A stretch of 33,034 nt of DNA, from the NCBI GenBank assembly GCA_015499985.1, contig JAAAUF010000444.1, positions 1 to 33,034 of the forward strand, in the 5' to 3' direction. The DNA is from Haplosporangium gracile (lineage: Eukaryota; Mortierellomycota; Mortierellomycetes; Mortierellales; Mortierellaceae). The position numbers and the translations under genes were made by a program. Positions within the stretch are counted from its first letter, which is position 1. Every line of letters begins with the position of its first letter. Below, in pieces: positions 1 to 11,019 of this stretch. A model generated the notes under the pieces. It was given only the letters and a program-made list of their open reading frames with translations. It did not search any database and had not been told where the DNA came from.

Positions 1-3000
1 CTGACGCAATTGTTCCTTGGCAAGCAACTTTGCCTGCAATATCTGTCGATGTTTTGCCCCCGCCGCTTCCTTGGCCAATTCCAAACTCGTCCGTTGCTGA
101 GCCAAGGCTGCCCGACAGGAAGCCAGAAGATCAGCCACCTCTGACTTCTTGGAGCGGTGGATCCTGAAGAACTGCAAGTTCTCGACTTGTTCAACGTAGT
201 CCATCGACTTTTGAAGATCCCGTCTTGACTCCTTGGCAAGAGTGGTGTCGACAGTGCATTTGGAGTTGCGAAGATGGATTCGGATCGCAAAGTTGAGCGC
301 ATACCGTGCGGGCGTGTTCTGCTCGAACGTCCTGGGCGCCTCGGCCAACAAAATGCCAGCAATCCTCGTGATCTCCTTGGCAGCTTGAGTACAATATCCT
401 TGGGAGTCTGGAGGACCACCTTCCTGTGGGGGCTGGAAGGCTTCTGAACTCTTGGGGTTGGGCAAATAAGGGTGGTGAAGCAAGATAATAAGAGCATAGC
501 AAAGCAATTGAGCGCCAGCAGCCAAGGTCTTGATGTCGGATGTGATCGATCCCTTGCTAGGAAGGAAATCAAAGGCGACGGGCAAATGTTCTTGCCACTC
601 GACTAAGGCTTTGTCCAGACGATCCAAGTTGTCCAGGAGTACGTCCTGAGATGGTGGTGGGCGACGAGTGACCAGCTTTGAGTTCTTGCGGATCCTGCGA
701 CAGATTTTCCAACCATGCACACAGTGGATCATGTACTGGTCCGAAAAGGTTTCTCCTTCTGGTCCTAGGTCGCCAGCTTCAAAGATGTCGACTGTGATTT
801 CTTCGTCATTGATCAAAGTGGGCTTTCCTCCAATGGCGGATGAAGTCGAGTCAAAGATAAAGGCGCACCAAAAGACGCGCGATCTGTACGCCCGCACGAA
901 GCGATGCACAGTGTCATCCAGCTTGGTATGAAGGCCCATATCGAGGGCCATGGTGATGGCCTGGCTGATAAATCCCGAACGCTGGGCGGGTGACTTGTGC
1001 CCAATTGCAAAGAGCAGTAATGCCTGAACTGTGCAGAGATGTGTTGTCAGATACTTTTTCTCAAGAAGAGCTATAATAAGGAGGTAAATGGAATTAGTTT
1101 GAGTACAGGTCACAGGAGTGCCGCTTCGATTGTAAATAATCAATCGATTGTATGTTCGTATAAAGTAGATGATATACCTTGTCCACGCAAGAAAAAGTCT
1201 TCGCCAACAGTGCCCTCATCTCCCGAGTCCTTTCTAAGTGGGATAGTGTTGGTCGAGAACATTGAGCCACAGTAGTAGACGGCATTGCAGAGCAGCAGGC
1301 AGTGAGGAATGTGAATGTTTTCCTCGCACACCCGGAGGACCTCGCGCTGCACCATCGGCAGAAGCAAATAATGGTTCTAGAAGCAAAGAAAAAGTAGAAG
1401 AAAAGAAAAAGTAAATAAATGATGCGAAAGAGAAATAGATGATTGGTCGAATCTACTCTGGTTTAGATAGCGTATCGCTGACCATTATACAATCAGGAAG
1501 CACGCCGATTTGTCAGACAGAATAGCAACGGATCAAGAGACACCAAACGACAATTGTGAAATGTGGAAGGTAAGGAGAGGGATGACAAACCAGGGTCGAC
1601 AACGCTTACCTTGTAGTACAGTTCGACAAGATGTTTCCGGGTGGCAGGATCGGGAAGAATCTGCATGTCCAGGGGCACAGCAACATCGTCCGCGTTGTTG
1701 GACGAACGGATCTGTGGACCCCAGAGGTCTTCCTCGTCGAGGTCTCGTTCCACTGATGCCCCTCCATCCGTGCCAAAGCCTGCCGATCCACTAAGCGTCG
1801 TCTCGGACAGCAATGCTGTCAGGGCTTCCATTTCTTCCTGAGTCGTCACTTTCGAAGCTACTACTGATGAAGCACCAGCAACAGGTGCTGTTAGGCTGTC
1901 GGCGGCACCATAATTGCTGACGCTAGCCTGTGGACTTGTGGAGGACTATCAACACCGACAGAGTTTGATGTCAACCATACAGGCGTGGTAAGCAGACGAA
2001 GTAAAATACAAAAAGAAACTCTATTAGTGCCTACGGTGGCGTGTCTCGGAGAATTCATTGCTCATTTTGAATGCAGCAAAAACTGAGAGATGATGGCCAT
2101 ATGTCCTCTTGACAATCATCATTCTCTCTGTTTTTTGTGCAATGGATGTAGGAAAGCGTGCGTGTTTGTGGAGGAGTACGGGTGCCAAAGAGACGAGAGC
2201 AGAAAAGAAGTGGGACGGGGTGAGACAAAAAGGGCTTTGTCTCGTGTTTGTCTGTCCTGTCGGGGATATAGACAGATAGTCGCCCATACTCTTCATCTTT
2301 GCTCTTCTTTGTTGGCTCTAATAGGTTTCTGTATCTGTGTCGATTCTTCTTCTTTCTCTTGATGGAAACACCCACTAAAAAAAACAGCCCCCGTTTCGCT
2401 CTTCCTGGCTTGGGCCTGCCTCCTCTCCTGTCTCTTTGATCCTGTCTTACCTGGTAGAAGAAGGTCCACCCAAGAAAAAAAAAAAAAACGAAAACAAACA
2501 AGGAAAGCTGCTTTACTCACCTCGGAGGAATATGGCCCATTGGCACCACCATTGGCCGTGGCTGATGCACCCACAAGGCCCGGGTGATATCGAGCATCCT
2601 GTGGCTGTTGCCGTTGCTGTTGTGAATATAATGGCTGTTGATGGGGATGCTGCTGTTGTTGTCCTCCATAGGTGTTACTGGCAGCCCCGTTGTTGCCACC
2701 AAGCATCGATTGATCGAGGTGGAGGAACTGAGCTGGCAGTTGCTGATGTTGGATTGAGATGGGCTGTTTGTAGACGGGTCCAGCCGTATTCCTGCCATTG
2801 ACTGTCGCGTTGCTATTGTTGTTGTTGTTATTGATCTGATTGCTGCTGTTAAGAAGGGAGATGTGTGGCTGTTGAGAACCGGCAAAGGGGGGTACGGCAA
2901 CAACTGTGGATGCTGCGGAGAAGGCAGTTGAGCCTGGTTGCTTTCTTTTCTGGCCCTTGAACCTCTTGGCGCCTTCTGGGTTCTGGGGGAAGGGCTCGTC

Positions 3001-3015
3001 CGAGGATTCCGTCAT
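1..3015 (-). CDS. Fungal-specific transcription factor domain protein, 3' end cut by window edge
   Basis: Four exons read on the minus strand: 3015-2521, 1945-1610, 1376-1178 and 1070 to beyond base 1. All junctions are GT/AG and keep frame; introns are 575, 233 and 107 nt. At least 700 residues are present. Residues 1-165 are low complexity, rich in Asn, Gln and Ser, with a basic stretch (AKRFKGQKRK) that could be a nuclear localisation signal. From about residue 265 the protein reads as the Fungal_trans (PF04082) domain: RKHLVELYYKNHYLLLP, then ALLLFAIGHKS, a GFISQAITMALDMGLH segment, RVFWCAFIFDSTSSAIGGKP and LIILLHHPYLP. Such proteins are nuclear regulators, usually with an N-terminal Zn2Cys6 cluster. 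No such cluster is seen in the exons, in intron 1 or just upstream. The C-terminus lies outside the window. The regulated pathway cannot be told. Confidence 0.85.
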
Positions 3016-3095
3016 GACTGAAGCTTATGTTGTCGCGGTAGAGAGAAAAAGGAGGAAGAAGAAGTGATGGTGGGTGATAGTGGGTGGGTGATAGT

Positions 3096-3114
3096 GGGTG
3101 GGTGGGTGGGTGGG
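3096..3114 (+). repeat. GGGT array, G-quadruplex-type motif
   Basis: Five runs of GGG separated by single T bases, preceded by two imperfect GGGTGATAGT units (about 3072-3094). It lies about 80-100 nt upstream of the minus-strand start codon at 3015, with the G-rich strand as template. Short one-base loops are the arrangement that favours a stable quadruplex; folding is not shown by sequence alone. Confidence 0.8.
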
Positions 3115-4592
3115 TGAGAGGAGTAGGGATGCTCTCTCTCTCTCTCTGTTACTTGTCTCTTAACAATTCTATGTCTGCGTGGTAGTAGTGGTAGTATGTT
3201 TGTGTCTGTCTATGTGAATGTAAGTGTAATGTAAATGTGTATGAGTAAATTGAGGCGAAGAAGGATAAAAGAGAAGTGGATGAAGGAGTGAAAGGAAAGA
3301 AGGAACGCTGAGAATAAAAAAAAAATAAGCGAAAAAAAAAGAAAAGGAAGGTAACGAACGAACGAGAAGCTTGTGTGGGAAAAGGAGAAAATTCGATAAC
3401 AAAATCGCGTTTAAAAAAAAAAGAGGGCGACTTTTTTTTAATGATGTTTACTTGAGGAAAACGAGTTCACATCCTCCCTTGTTCTCAAAAGCAGAATTTT
3501 CTCACTTTGCTTTTTGAACCGATATCATTATCTAGCCGTCACCCCACTACTTCATTGCCTTACTCCGCTACTTCTCGTAGTCTTGTCAGACAGTAGCGTA
3601 GCATAGATGTGGCTGAACATGGAAACAAAGAGGCAGCTGAAAAACGCAGAAAGAAAAAATAACAAGCAGGGCGAAGGAACAAAAAAAGAGGGGAAGGACA
3701 GGCGATTGTTGTTGAAAAACAGAAGGAGAAAGACAACAAACAACCGCGAATCTCAACACAGTTGGTTGTTTTTTGTTTTTTCTTTGTCAGTCAGTCGGTC
3801 AATTGTTGCTGTTGCTTTGGCACGCGTCCAAGCGAGTCTTGGTGCTCTCTTTTCTTCTTTCAAAAGGCCATCAATTATACAGCCAGACAACAGCAACAGA
3901 AACCCTAATGGAAATCGAACTTTCCTTCCAAACCCCTGTAAACCGTCATCACTCATTGTTCTTCTCTCGCTCTCTTACCTTCTCCAACTAGACTCGACAA
4001 CCCAGACAGATAATCCTGCACGACAGACAAATACTGACCACAGACCATCGCATGTCGCACATCCACAATGCATCTCGATAGAAATAGGAGAGTACTCAGA
4101 AGGGCAAGACGAAGAGGAAAGAGAGGAGAATGGGCATATGCGCGTGTGTTTGTGTATGTCTTTGTGAATAGAGAAATGGGAAGACACGAGAAAAGCGACA
4201 TCCAGTCGTCCCCTTTTTGTTTTCGTCGTCCTTCAGCCGCGGCTCGCGAACAGAGGGGAAGGGAATGATGCAGGACAGCTGACAATCCGTTGCTGATACC
4301 AAATGAATAAGCACCAATGCATGCCTCCCTCTTCTTCTTACTTCATCACATCTAACATTCTCTTGTGCTCTATCCTTATCCTTCGTGAGATCCAATAACC
4401 TTGCCAGGAATAGTTCGTTTGAGTTCAAAAACTCATAGGTGAGATGTTTCCTCACCTCGCCGCCTCTTATTCAATGCTAACCTTTTTTTATTTTCCTTCC
4501 TCCTGTCTGCAGCGAAGATACTGATCTGCTCTTCGTACAACCATCCCCTTCTACTGTCTACAACTTCCTCCGCGGAAGCACTCTTTCTTCCT

Positions 4593-4615
4593 GTTGTTGT
4601 TGTTGTTGTTGTTGT
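4593..4615 (+). repeat. TTG trinucleotide microsatellite
   Basis: About eight consecutive TTG units in non-coding sequence between the two divergent regulators. It produces a meaningless poly-Thr frame on the minus strand. Confidence 0.85.
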
Positions 4616-7181
4616 CATGAAAAAAAAAAGTTTCGCTGCTCCCTCCCTTTTTTTTTTTCCTGCAACCTACCATTGCCCTCTCTCTCGCTCACTTTTACAA
4701 CCCTGCCTCAAAAGAAAGGTAATACTCAATTTCTCATCCGCTGTGCTTTTTGCCCACTTTCTGTGCATTTTATTACAGTTTGATTAGCTGCTGCGAAAGA
4801 AAAAAATATTCGTCGGTTGTTGTTTTCCATTTGTCTTGTGGTAATACCGAGCAAATCTTTCCCCCAGCCCGTCGACCCTCGCCTCTCTCCTCTCTCCTCA
4901 GTCTTCATACTCCTATTTTTTCGCTTGCGATTATCCTTGACACTTCTTTTCAATTGCATGTTTTTCAACGTTCAAAAAGAAACATTTCTGATTCGAACTC
5001 TTTTAGGTCGAAAATGCTCGCATGGAAAAGGAAGAAACCTGTGGAGGAACATACTTTATTACGTTCCTCTCCAAAACGGCGTTTCTTCTTCGTTCATTCG
5101 GCTCGGTTCTTCCGCTGCTATCTCCTTCCTTCTCACATCCAGCTTGAATACACACACTAAACTACTTCTTTTTTCGTCAGGAAAGAAAAGCCCCACCACC
5201 CCTGCAGGATTACGACAAGGAGGTGTAAGCAGAATGCGCTTGTATCTTTTGCATCCCCACTCTAGACCCACAGAGGTCAAATCGGCATGCCAACTGATAT
5301 GCACGATAGTCATCGCTTGTTGTCGTTGCATAAGGACGGATGGACGGACATTCTACGCTTTCACCTCATCAACTTTCAAAGCCAGCTCCAGCAGCTGCCT
5401 TCCGTATTTTTCCCATCGAAGTATATGTAGCATGAGAACAATAGCAGAGAATAAAAACCCGCCAACAAAAAAAAACATACACGCACAATTAGCCAAGCAA
5501 AGCAAACATGGAATCCCATACGATGTGTAACTTTTTTTTATAACTACTTCGACTGCATGCTTGCTCGGGCCATTCCTTCCCTTGTCTATCCCTACAACAA
5601 AAAGAATTATTAGTATGATGGCTCATGTTCCCTTATTTTTTTAACCCGAGCCAGGTCTATGTGCCGTTTCGCTGCCTACATGTTTTACATGTGGACTAAT
5701 GCGCTGTGTTTTTTCTTACTTGCCTAAACGTAATAAGAGAAACTAGAGCAATTGCACGACATCCAACCACGACAGCATGGACAAGAACAATAGCAACAAA
5801 CAATAAAAAGCGCCGTTCATCGGAAAACAGGGGAGGGGCCAGTACTTTTTTGTTTTTGGAGCAAGTAGGATCAATGCAAGAAAAAGATTGAGCTTAGCCC
5901 TGCGAATGCTGTTATTTTCCACGGTTTAGTGGCGAAGGAAACAAACAAATAAATAAACAGAAAACTATGGCTTGTCATAGACTGCTAAGTAGACACCATC
6001 ACCGCAGCAATCATGCTGGGATCGTACTGCCCACTACATTGTTCTGGGTCCACTGAGACGAATAAAGAGTTGATTTTGATCAATTCTGATTTGATTTGAT
6101 TTGCTTTCATCAGTTGACTGAATGGATCCGGCTGCCTACCCTTTTTCTTGGCCAAGGCGAGGCGGAAGTTAAGAACACGCCCTCCCTGGCTCGGATCGTG
6201 AACCATTTTCTACCACTGTAGTTGACGTGAAGGCATACGTCCTTGGTTTAGTCATTTTAGGCAGACTTGGACTCATAACTGATCTCATTGGGTGTGGTCT
6301 TCCGAATCTCTCCTTCTTTTCATTGAACCGTCAAGCTCCTGGGTAAAGAGTAAGCAGGAATAAAGGTATGTAGTGGACAACAGAAAACTGTTACAGAACA
6401 TGGCTATGTTCCGTGTGATGAAGTGTGGTGCCCCATTGTCAACAGCAACAACAGTAGCAGCAGTGCAACACAGCATGACCAATAATTGACAATCCTGGTT
6501 GCCCAAAAAAACAAAATCCCGATACAGATGGTTTGGACCCTGCATCTCATGATACAAGCATGGTTTCTTTAGTACTTCTTTGATGAGATTCCGCTCGTCC
6601 ATAACAAGGAGACAAAAGGGCAAAACAAAGAACAAGTCCATCTTTTTATGGTTCACAATGTTCTACTTTTTGATCATATTTCCTTCTTTGTCCCATCCAT
6701 TATTCTCCTATTTGATCCACACCATCTTCTTTCGATACGAATGACGTAAAAGAAAAACAACATTGTTCTACTTTTTCGGGTGGATTGCTTGCAATTACTT
6801 TCAACCTTCAGACAAAGGGACAAAAAATGAGAATGGTGGTCTACCAATCGAAAATGTAGCTGAACCAGGTGCCATCCCATTTCTTAGACAAAAGTTTTGG
6901 GTCAATTTGTCTGCGAAAGTTATTAATACTACCCTGCCCCTGGCCTTGCAAGTTGGCGATGCCATCTATTCTCTGTCTCCACTCCAGTGCCTTGCAGTGG
7001 GATCTTTCAGCCTAACCAAACAGCTCTTTGTTTTTCATTTAAAGAGACACCTTTTCTTCACAACCTTTGCCAGATTGCTCTTTCTTCTTATTTTCATCTC
7101 TTTGCCTTCCTCTTTCTCTCTCTTTACTTCTTTGGGTCCTCATCCCTTCCACATACACTTCCAAACGCAAAAGTACACCCT

Positions 7182-7187
7182 TATATA
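7182..7187 (+). promoter_or_regulatory. TATA-box candidate for the HMG-box gene
   Basis: TATATA lies 61 nt upstream of the ATG at 7248 and just after a long pyrimidine-rich stretch (about 7060-7145). The spacing would give a short leader of roughly 30 nt if transcription starts about 30 nt downstream. This is positional inference only. Confidence 0.45.
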
Positions 7188-7247
7188 GTTGAATAATAAT
7201 CGCCTTCCCTGCACTCTTACCACTCCATCATATCAACCACAACCTTC

Positions 7248-9773
7248 ATGCCTTTCTATTCCAACGAACCAATGGATTCATGCAACCCATCAACATCCTC
7301 GTCCTTCTGTCCGCCCATAGCCTCATCGCCTCAAGCCTACTCCCAGACTTCAACCTTCAACTTCCACAACGCCGACACGCACATCAAATCCGAAAAAATC
7401 GAAGAGACAATCACAACCAACAACTTTTCAGAAGGCTGCAGCGAGGACCATAGCTTTCGAGTACCCTTTGTCGTTCAAGCCGAGGGCCATCCCCTCGGAC
7501 TGCAAAACGATGACGGCGAGACTTATCCCTGCTTTCCGGGTTCGTACCTGCCAAAAGAAGTGTTCGACACCTCCTCGTTCACGAGGCTGTTTTCGAATTC
7601 TGCACTGTACTCGGAGGAGCAGCAAGGCGCTGGTTTCGGCTATCATGATGCATCACTCGAGTATGCCTCCCAGCTTGCACGTCAAGACCTCCATCCTCTT
7701 AAGATGTTTCATGATAGCGATGCGGCCAGCACAACCTCTTTCCAACCTCGGCCCCGTCAATACAAGACTCTCTCTGTGCCCAGATCGAACACGCGTCCAT
7801 CAACAAGATCCTCGTCCAGACTCAAGAACTTGCGCATGGGCGACCATGGTCTCCATGATCAAGAAAACATCGAAGGGCAGCAGCGCGACTATCGAGAATC
7901 GAGTGTGGCCTCTACAGTCACGCGTCGTTTCTCTGGCCTGTCGTTGATGTCTGCCGTTTCACCTCCCTTGGTCCATGCCTCGACAATGCCGGTTTCTACG
8001 CTTGCCACAGCTCCCACTACCTCTGCTGTTCCTGGAGCTTCTACTACATCTGCTGCGACATCGTCTCCTGCCACGTCTGCAATCTATTTTCCGCCAACCG
8101 CCTCAGCACTGCACCAGAAGCGCCGCAAGGCTCTGAAACAAGAGCTCCGAGTTCCCCGCCCCAAGAATTGTTTCATGCTGTACCGATCCAAAATCCTGCC
8201 CATGATCATGATCGAGCTCGGAAACATCAACAACAAAATCATCTCCAAGATCGCAGCCGAGCGGTGGCGCGCAGAATCGGAGCCTGTCAAGACTTGGTAC
8301 CGCGACATGGCCAAGTATGGCAAGGAGGAGCACGCGAGAAACAACCCTGGATACAAGTATGCGCCCCTGAATAAGATGCGGTCGATGGCTGCTACTGCTC
8401 TCAGTCATCTCATCCAGCCTCAGCACTCGAGCAAGAAGGTCACTGCTGCCACTCGGGATTCTGTGGATGCAGATGGGGGCAACAACGCTAGTGATGAGGA
8501 CTATGTCGATGGATCTTCAAATGCCAGTCGACGATCTGCCCGTCATTGCCTGCAGCGCCAGCGGCCCGCCACTCGGTCCGGTCTCCAGTCTCAGGTCGGC
8601 AAGCGGCGTAACTCCAATCTTGGTTCAGAGATCCTCTCAACGTCTCAAGCCAAAAAGCCGAGGGACAATCTTGACTGTCATGTCAGTTACCATCCCTTGA
8701 ACTTTCCGACGGATTCGTTCTTGAGCTTCGCTTTCACCGAGACGACTAGGATCCCTTCGTTTGAGCAGCAGTATCAGCATCAGGAGATAGCCTACCAAGC
8801 TCAACCTCTCGCCGGCCCCTCCCGTCCTCTGCCGGTCCTTCCACATGGTGCCTCGTCAGCTACAACGTCGATTTATGGTATCGCTGGCGATAGAAATGCA
8901 AGTGAGGTCACCTTGGTGGATCCAATCGACCACTGGACGACTCACCGGTACTACAATGTCCCCAGCTATTTTGATCATGTCAATCTGTCTTCCACCTCAA
9001 CGACTTTGTTGTCACCAAACTCTGGTGTCCAAAAGTCAAAGATGGCGGCCGCTGCGTCGTTCATGTCGCCCTCTAAGTTGATGATGATCGACCCCAAGGT
9101 CCTGATGGAGAAGGAGCTTCCACCACTGCCTCACGAAATGGCCGCTCACGATAGCAACAATTTCCACGCCACCAACAGATCGACTCTCCCATACATCAAC
9201 AACAGCGATCCAAACTCAATCTTGGCGCAGATGTTCCTAGACTACAACCCACATTATCAGCAGCACGCCCAACACCAACAACAACAACAACATCGTCAGC
9301 ACTACCAACACCATCAACATCAACTCAGCACAATCAGCGGTTGTAGTGCCGCCACCACCTTCAGACCTACCGAGTCGCCCTTTTCAGCCATGAAGGAGCC
9401 TCAGGTCTCGTCTGTCGGTGTCGGAATGATGAACAGAAATATCATCGATCCTTCGTCGTCGATTCGGGCTCTGAAGCAAGAACAGGTCCAAGTCCAAGTC
9501 CAACAACATCAGCATACTCATGAGCAGAACCCGTTCCAACAGGCATTCCAACAACATACCCAACAACAACAGCAGGCGTTTCATAAACATACCCAGCATC
9601 AGCAGCAGTTCCAGCAATACCTTCAGCAGCAGCAGCAAGAGCAACAGCAGCATGGATGGTGTCTTCGCAAGCCGACTGGTCCTGCGGGGTCCGTGTCATT
9701 GACAGGTGCTGGAGCTCAAGGAACACCCATGTTTGTCACCGACTTTTTCTCCTCATCCCCCTTTTTCAAATAA
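7248..9773 (+). CDS. MATA-type HMG-box transcription factor, 841 aa
   Basis: A single uninterrupted frame of 841 residues starting at an ATG 61 nt after a TATA candidate. Residues about 300-376 form an HMG box of the sequence-specific MATA/SOX kind: VPRPKNCFMLYRSK, NNKIISKIAAERWRAES, KTWYRDMAKYGKEEHA and NPGYKYAPLNK. This class binds the minor groove and bends DNA in the nucleus. In fungi it includes mating-type proteins (sexM/sexP, MAT1-2-1) and regulators such as Ste11/Ror1. The rest is low complexity: a Ser/Thr/Ala-rich region before the box, and Gln/His-rich tracts at about residues 665-800 typical of activation regions. The flanking genes are not the triose phosphate transporter and RNA helicase of the classical Mucoromycota sex locus. 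It is therefore safer to call it a MATA-HMG regulator than a mating-type gene. No intron was found. Confidence 0.88.
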   Translation: MPFYSNEPMDSCNPSTSSSFCPPIASSPQAYSQTSTFNFHNADTHIKSEKIEETITTNNFSEGCSEDHSFRVPFVVQAEGHPLGLQNDDGETYPCFPGSYLPKEVFDTSSFTRLFSNSALYSEEQQGAGFGYHDASLEYASQLARQDLHPLKMFHDSDAASTTSFQPRPRQYKTLSVPRSNTRPSTRSSSRLKNLRMGDHGLHDQENIEGQQRDYRESSVASTVTRRFSGLSLMSAVSPPLVHASTMPVSTLATAPTTSAVPGASTTSAATSSPATSAIYFPPTASALHQKRRKALKQELRVPRPKNCFMLYRSKILPMIMIELGNINNKIISKIAAERWRAESEPVKTWYRDMAKYGKEEHARNNPGYKYAPLNKMRSMAATALSHLIQPQHSSKKVTAATRDSVDADGGNNASDEDYVDGSSNASRRSARHCLQRQRPATRSGLQSQVGKRRNSNLGSEILSTSQAKKPRDNLDCHVSYHPLNFPTDSFLSFAFTETTRIPSFEQQYQHQEIAYQAQPLAGPSRPLPVLPHGASSATTSIYGIAGDRNASEVTLVDPIDHWTTHRYYNVPSYFDHVNLSSTSTTLLSPNSGVQKSKMAAAASFMSPSKLMMIDPKVLMEKELPPLPHEMAAHDSNNFHATNRSTLPYINNSDPNSILAQMFLDYNPHYQQHAQHQQQQQHRQHYQHHQHQLSTISGCSAATTFRPTESPFSAMKEPQVSSVGVGMMNRNIIDPSSSIRALKQEQVQVQVQQHQHTHEQNPFQQAFQQHTQQQQQAFHKHTQHQQQFQQYLQQQQQEQQQHGWCLRKPTGPAGSVSLTGAGAQGTPMFVTDFFSSSPFFK
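9250..9655 (+). repeat. CAA/CAG/CAT-rich codon repeats encoding Gln/His tracts
   Basis: Two blocks (about 9250-9335 and 9476-9652) are runs of CAA, CAG and CAT/CAC codons within the HMG-box protein. The mixed codons suggest an old, interrupted tract. The spurious poly-Leu frame on the opposite strand is a by-product. Confidence 0.8.
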
Positions 9774-9827
9774 GTCTCTCCTCTACTTACTATTTTTTTT
9801 TTATTTCAATGATTGACATTACTGTAA

Positions 9828-9833
9828 AATAAA
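9828..9833 (+). terminator. Polyadenylation signal candidate of the HMG-box gene
   Basis: AATAAA lies 55 nt after the stop codon at 9771-9773, following a T-rich stretch. This is a canonical hexamer at a plausible distance for a fungal mRNA end. Confidence 0.6.
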
Positions 9834-10041
9834 ATTAATAATGAAAAGGTGCATAAGTAACAGCCAACCCCCTCATGAATAAACTGTTTATGCACAATGC
9901 ATATCATATGCCGCATTGTTCTCCTAGTCCTTTCTTGCTCCCTGTCCCTGTCTCGCTTCTTTCGTCGAGGTTCTCAGGAGTCTCCCAAAAAAGCGCTTTC
10001 CCACGGGTTGTACCTTTTATCTCCAAGTCCGCGATTTTTTT

Positions 10042-10051
10042 NNNNNNNNNN
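10042..10051. other. Run of ten N bases (assembly gap)
   Basis: Ten undetermined bases follow a T run and precede a CT-rich stretch. True size and content are unknown; ten may be a placeholder. It lies outside all called genes. Confidence 0.98.
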
Positions 10052-11019
10052 CTCTCGCTCTCTTATCTTTTGAACCCAGAACCTATTTTTCCCTTCCCCT
10101 CCCCCTTTTTTCTCATTCCGTCCTGGCCTGGCCTGATGTGAGCATTGGCCGGGATCAAGAGGGTCTACCCAACCGGAAAGCGTTGTAGGTTTAGTAGGGG
10201 AAAGAAGGCAATCGCAACCCCTGAACTTCTGGACTGGCCGGAACTTTTTTTTATGCCTCCTTCTGTTCGTTCATCTCATCGAGGGGTCCTTTTTGTTCGC
10301 CAAGGGGTGGGTATGCAGCAAAAAGCTGAATTGAATGAAGAGTTGACCAACTGAACGAACAAAGGTAGCAATTAGAGAGTGAGAGGAGTATGAAGCAACG
10401 AGATAGAAAAAGAAAGCGACGTCAGCATTAGCATGCTTTGCTAATAGGCGGATCTCAGTTATTTACTTCCTGTGCGTGTGTTTACGTAGGCATACGGAAA
10501 GCAAGAAAAAGAAGAAGGAAGGACGTCCAGAAGGAGGTAGGAGGGAGGTATGAGAGCAGTATAGGACAGTGAGAGAAGCATGTGTGGGTGATTGTATGTC
10601 GGGGAATACAACGCACATCGGATCGTCCGAGTTCATAACAAGAGAAAAAAAAAGGCGAAGAAAAAAGTGTAGAGGAGTGAGTGAGTCATTAGAAGCGGAA
10701 GACGAATTGATCGCATATACTGCACGTTTCCTTCTTTTTCTTTCTACTGCTGTTCTTTGTCTGTTTGTTGTTTGTTAATAATGTTGCTGTAATCCGCAAA
10801 GGAACAAGGGTGTCGCGTCTTTCTCTTCTTTGTCGTCTGTGATGTTATGATTTTGATTATTGTCCTTCATCTTGCCCACACATCATTGTGGTTTGCGTGT
10901 GTGCTTCATTTTGCCACCACTTCTCGTTTAAGGAAGCAGGTGGTGCCTGGTTTTTTTTTGCTGGAGTGATTAAAATGTGCGATCGAACTGGGTGAAAAAC
11001 GCGTGTTTTCTTTTGCTCT

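Larger units (their letters stand above)
3016..7247. other. Long intergenic region between two divergent transcription factor genes
   Basis: This 4.2 kb lies between the start codons of the minus-strand Fungal_trans gene and the plus-strand HMG-box gene. It holds simple repeats: a GGGT array near 3080-3115, a CT run near 3131-3148, A/G-rich sequence at 3240-3400, a TTG microsatellite at 4593-4615, and many A or T runs. Open frames here are short, cysteine-poor, low in complexity and not recognisable. The longest (4817-5530 and 3607-4167 on plus, 6285-6656 on minus) look like chance readings of biased sequence. It probably contains both promoters, 5' untranslated sequence and possibly leader introns. 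I see no tRNA or transposon gene in it. Confidence 0.6.

Noticed and set aside
3607..4167. 186-codon plus-strand frame as a gene
   Set aside because: Low-complexity Lys/Arg then Ser/Leu sequence with overlapping frames on both strands. Probably chance in biased DNA.
4817..5530. 237-codon plus-strand frame as a gene
   Set aside because: Composition follows the T- and C-rich DNA; no domain, no splice continuation and no recognisable motif.
5985..6206. 73-codon minus-strand frame (RVLNFRLALAKKK) as a real exon
   Set aside because: It looks slightly more protein-like than its surroundings, but I recognise no family and find no partner exon.
6763..7188. 141-codon plus-strand frame just before the HMG-box gene
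   Set aside because: Its second half is the CT-rich leader read as Phe/Leu/Ser, and it overlaps the TATA candidate. No motif.
9384..9653. Poly-Leu frame opposite the HMG-box gene
   Set aside because: It is the reverse reading of CAG/CAA codon repeats.
7248..9773. Identification as the sexM or sexP mating-type gene
   Set aside because: The HMG box is of the right broad class, but the typical flanking genes are missing and the protein is far longer. Only the family was called.
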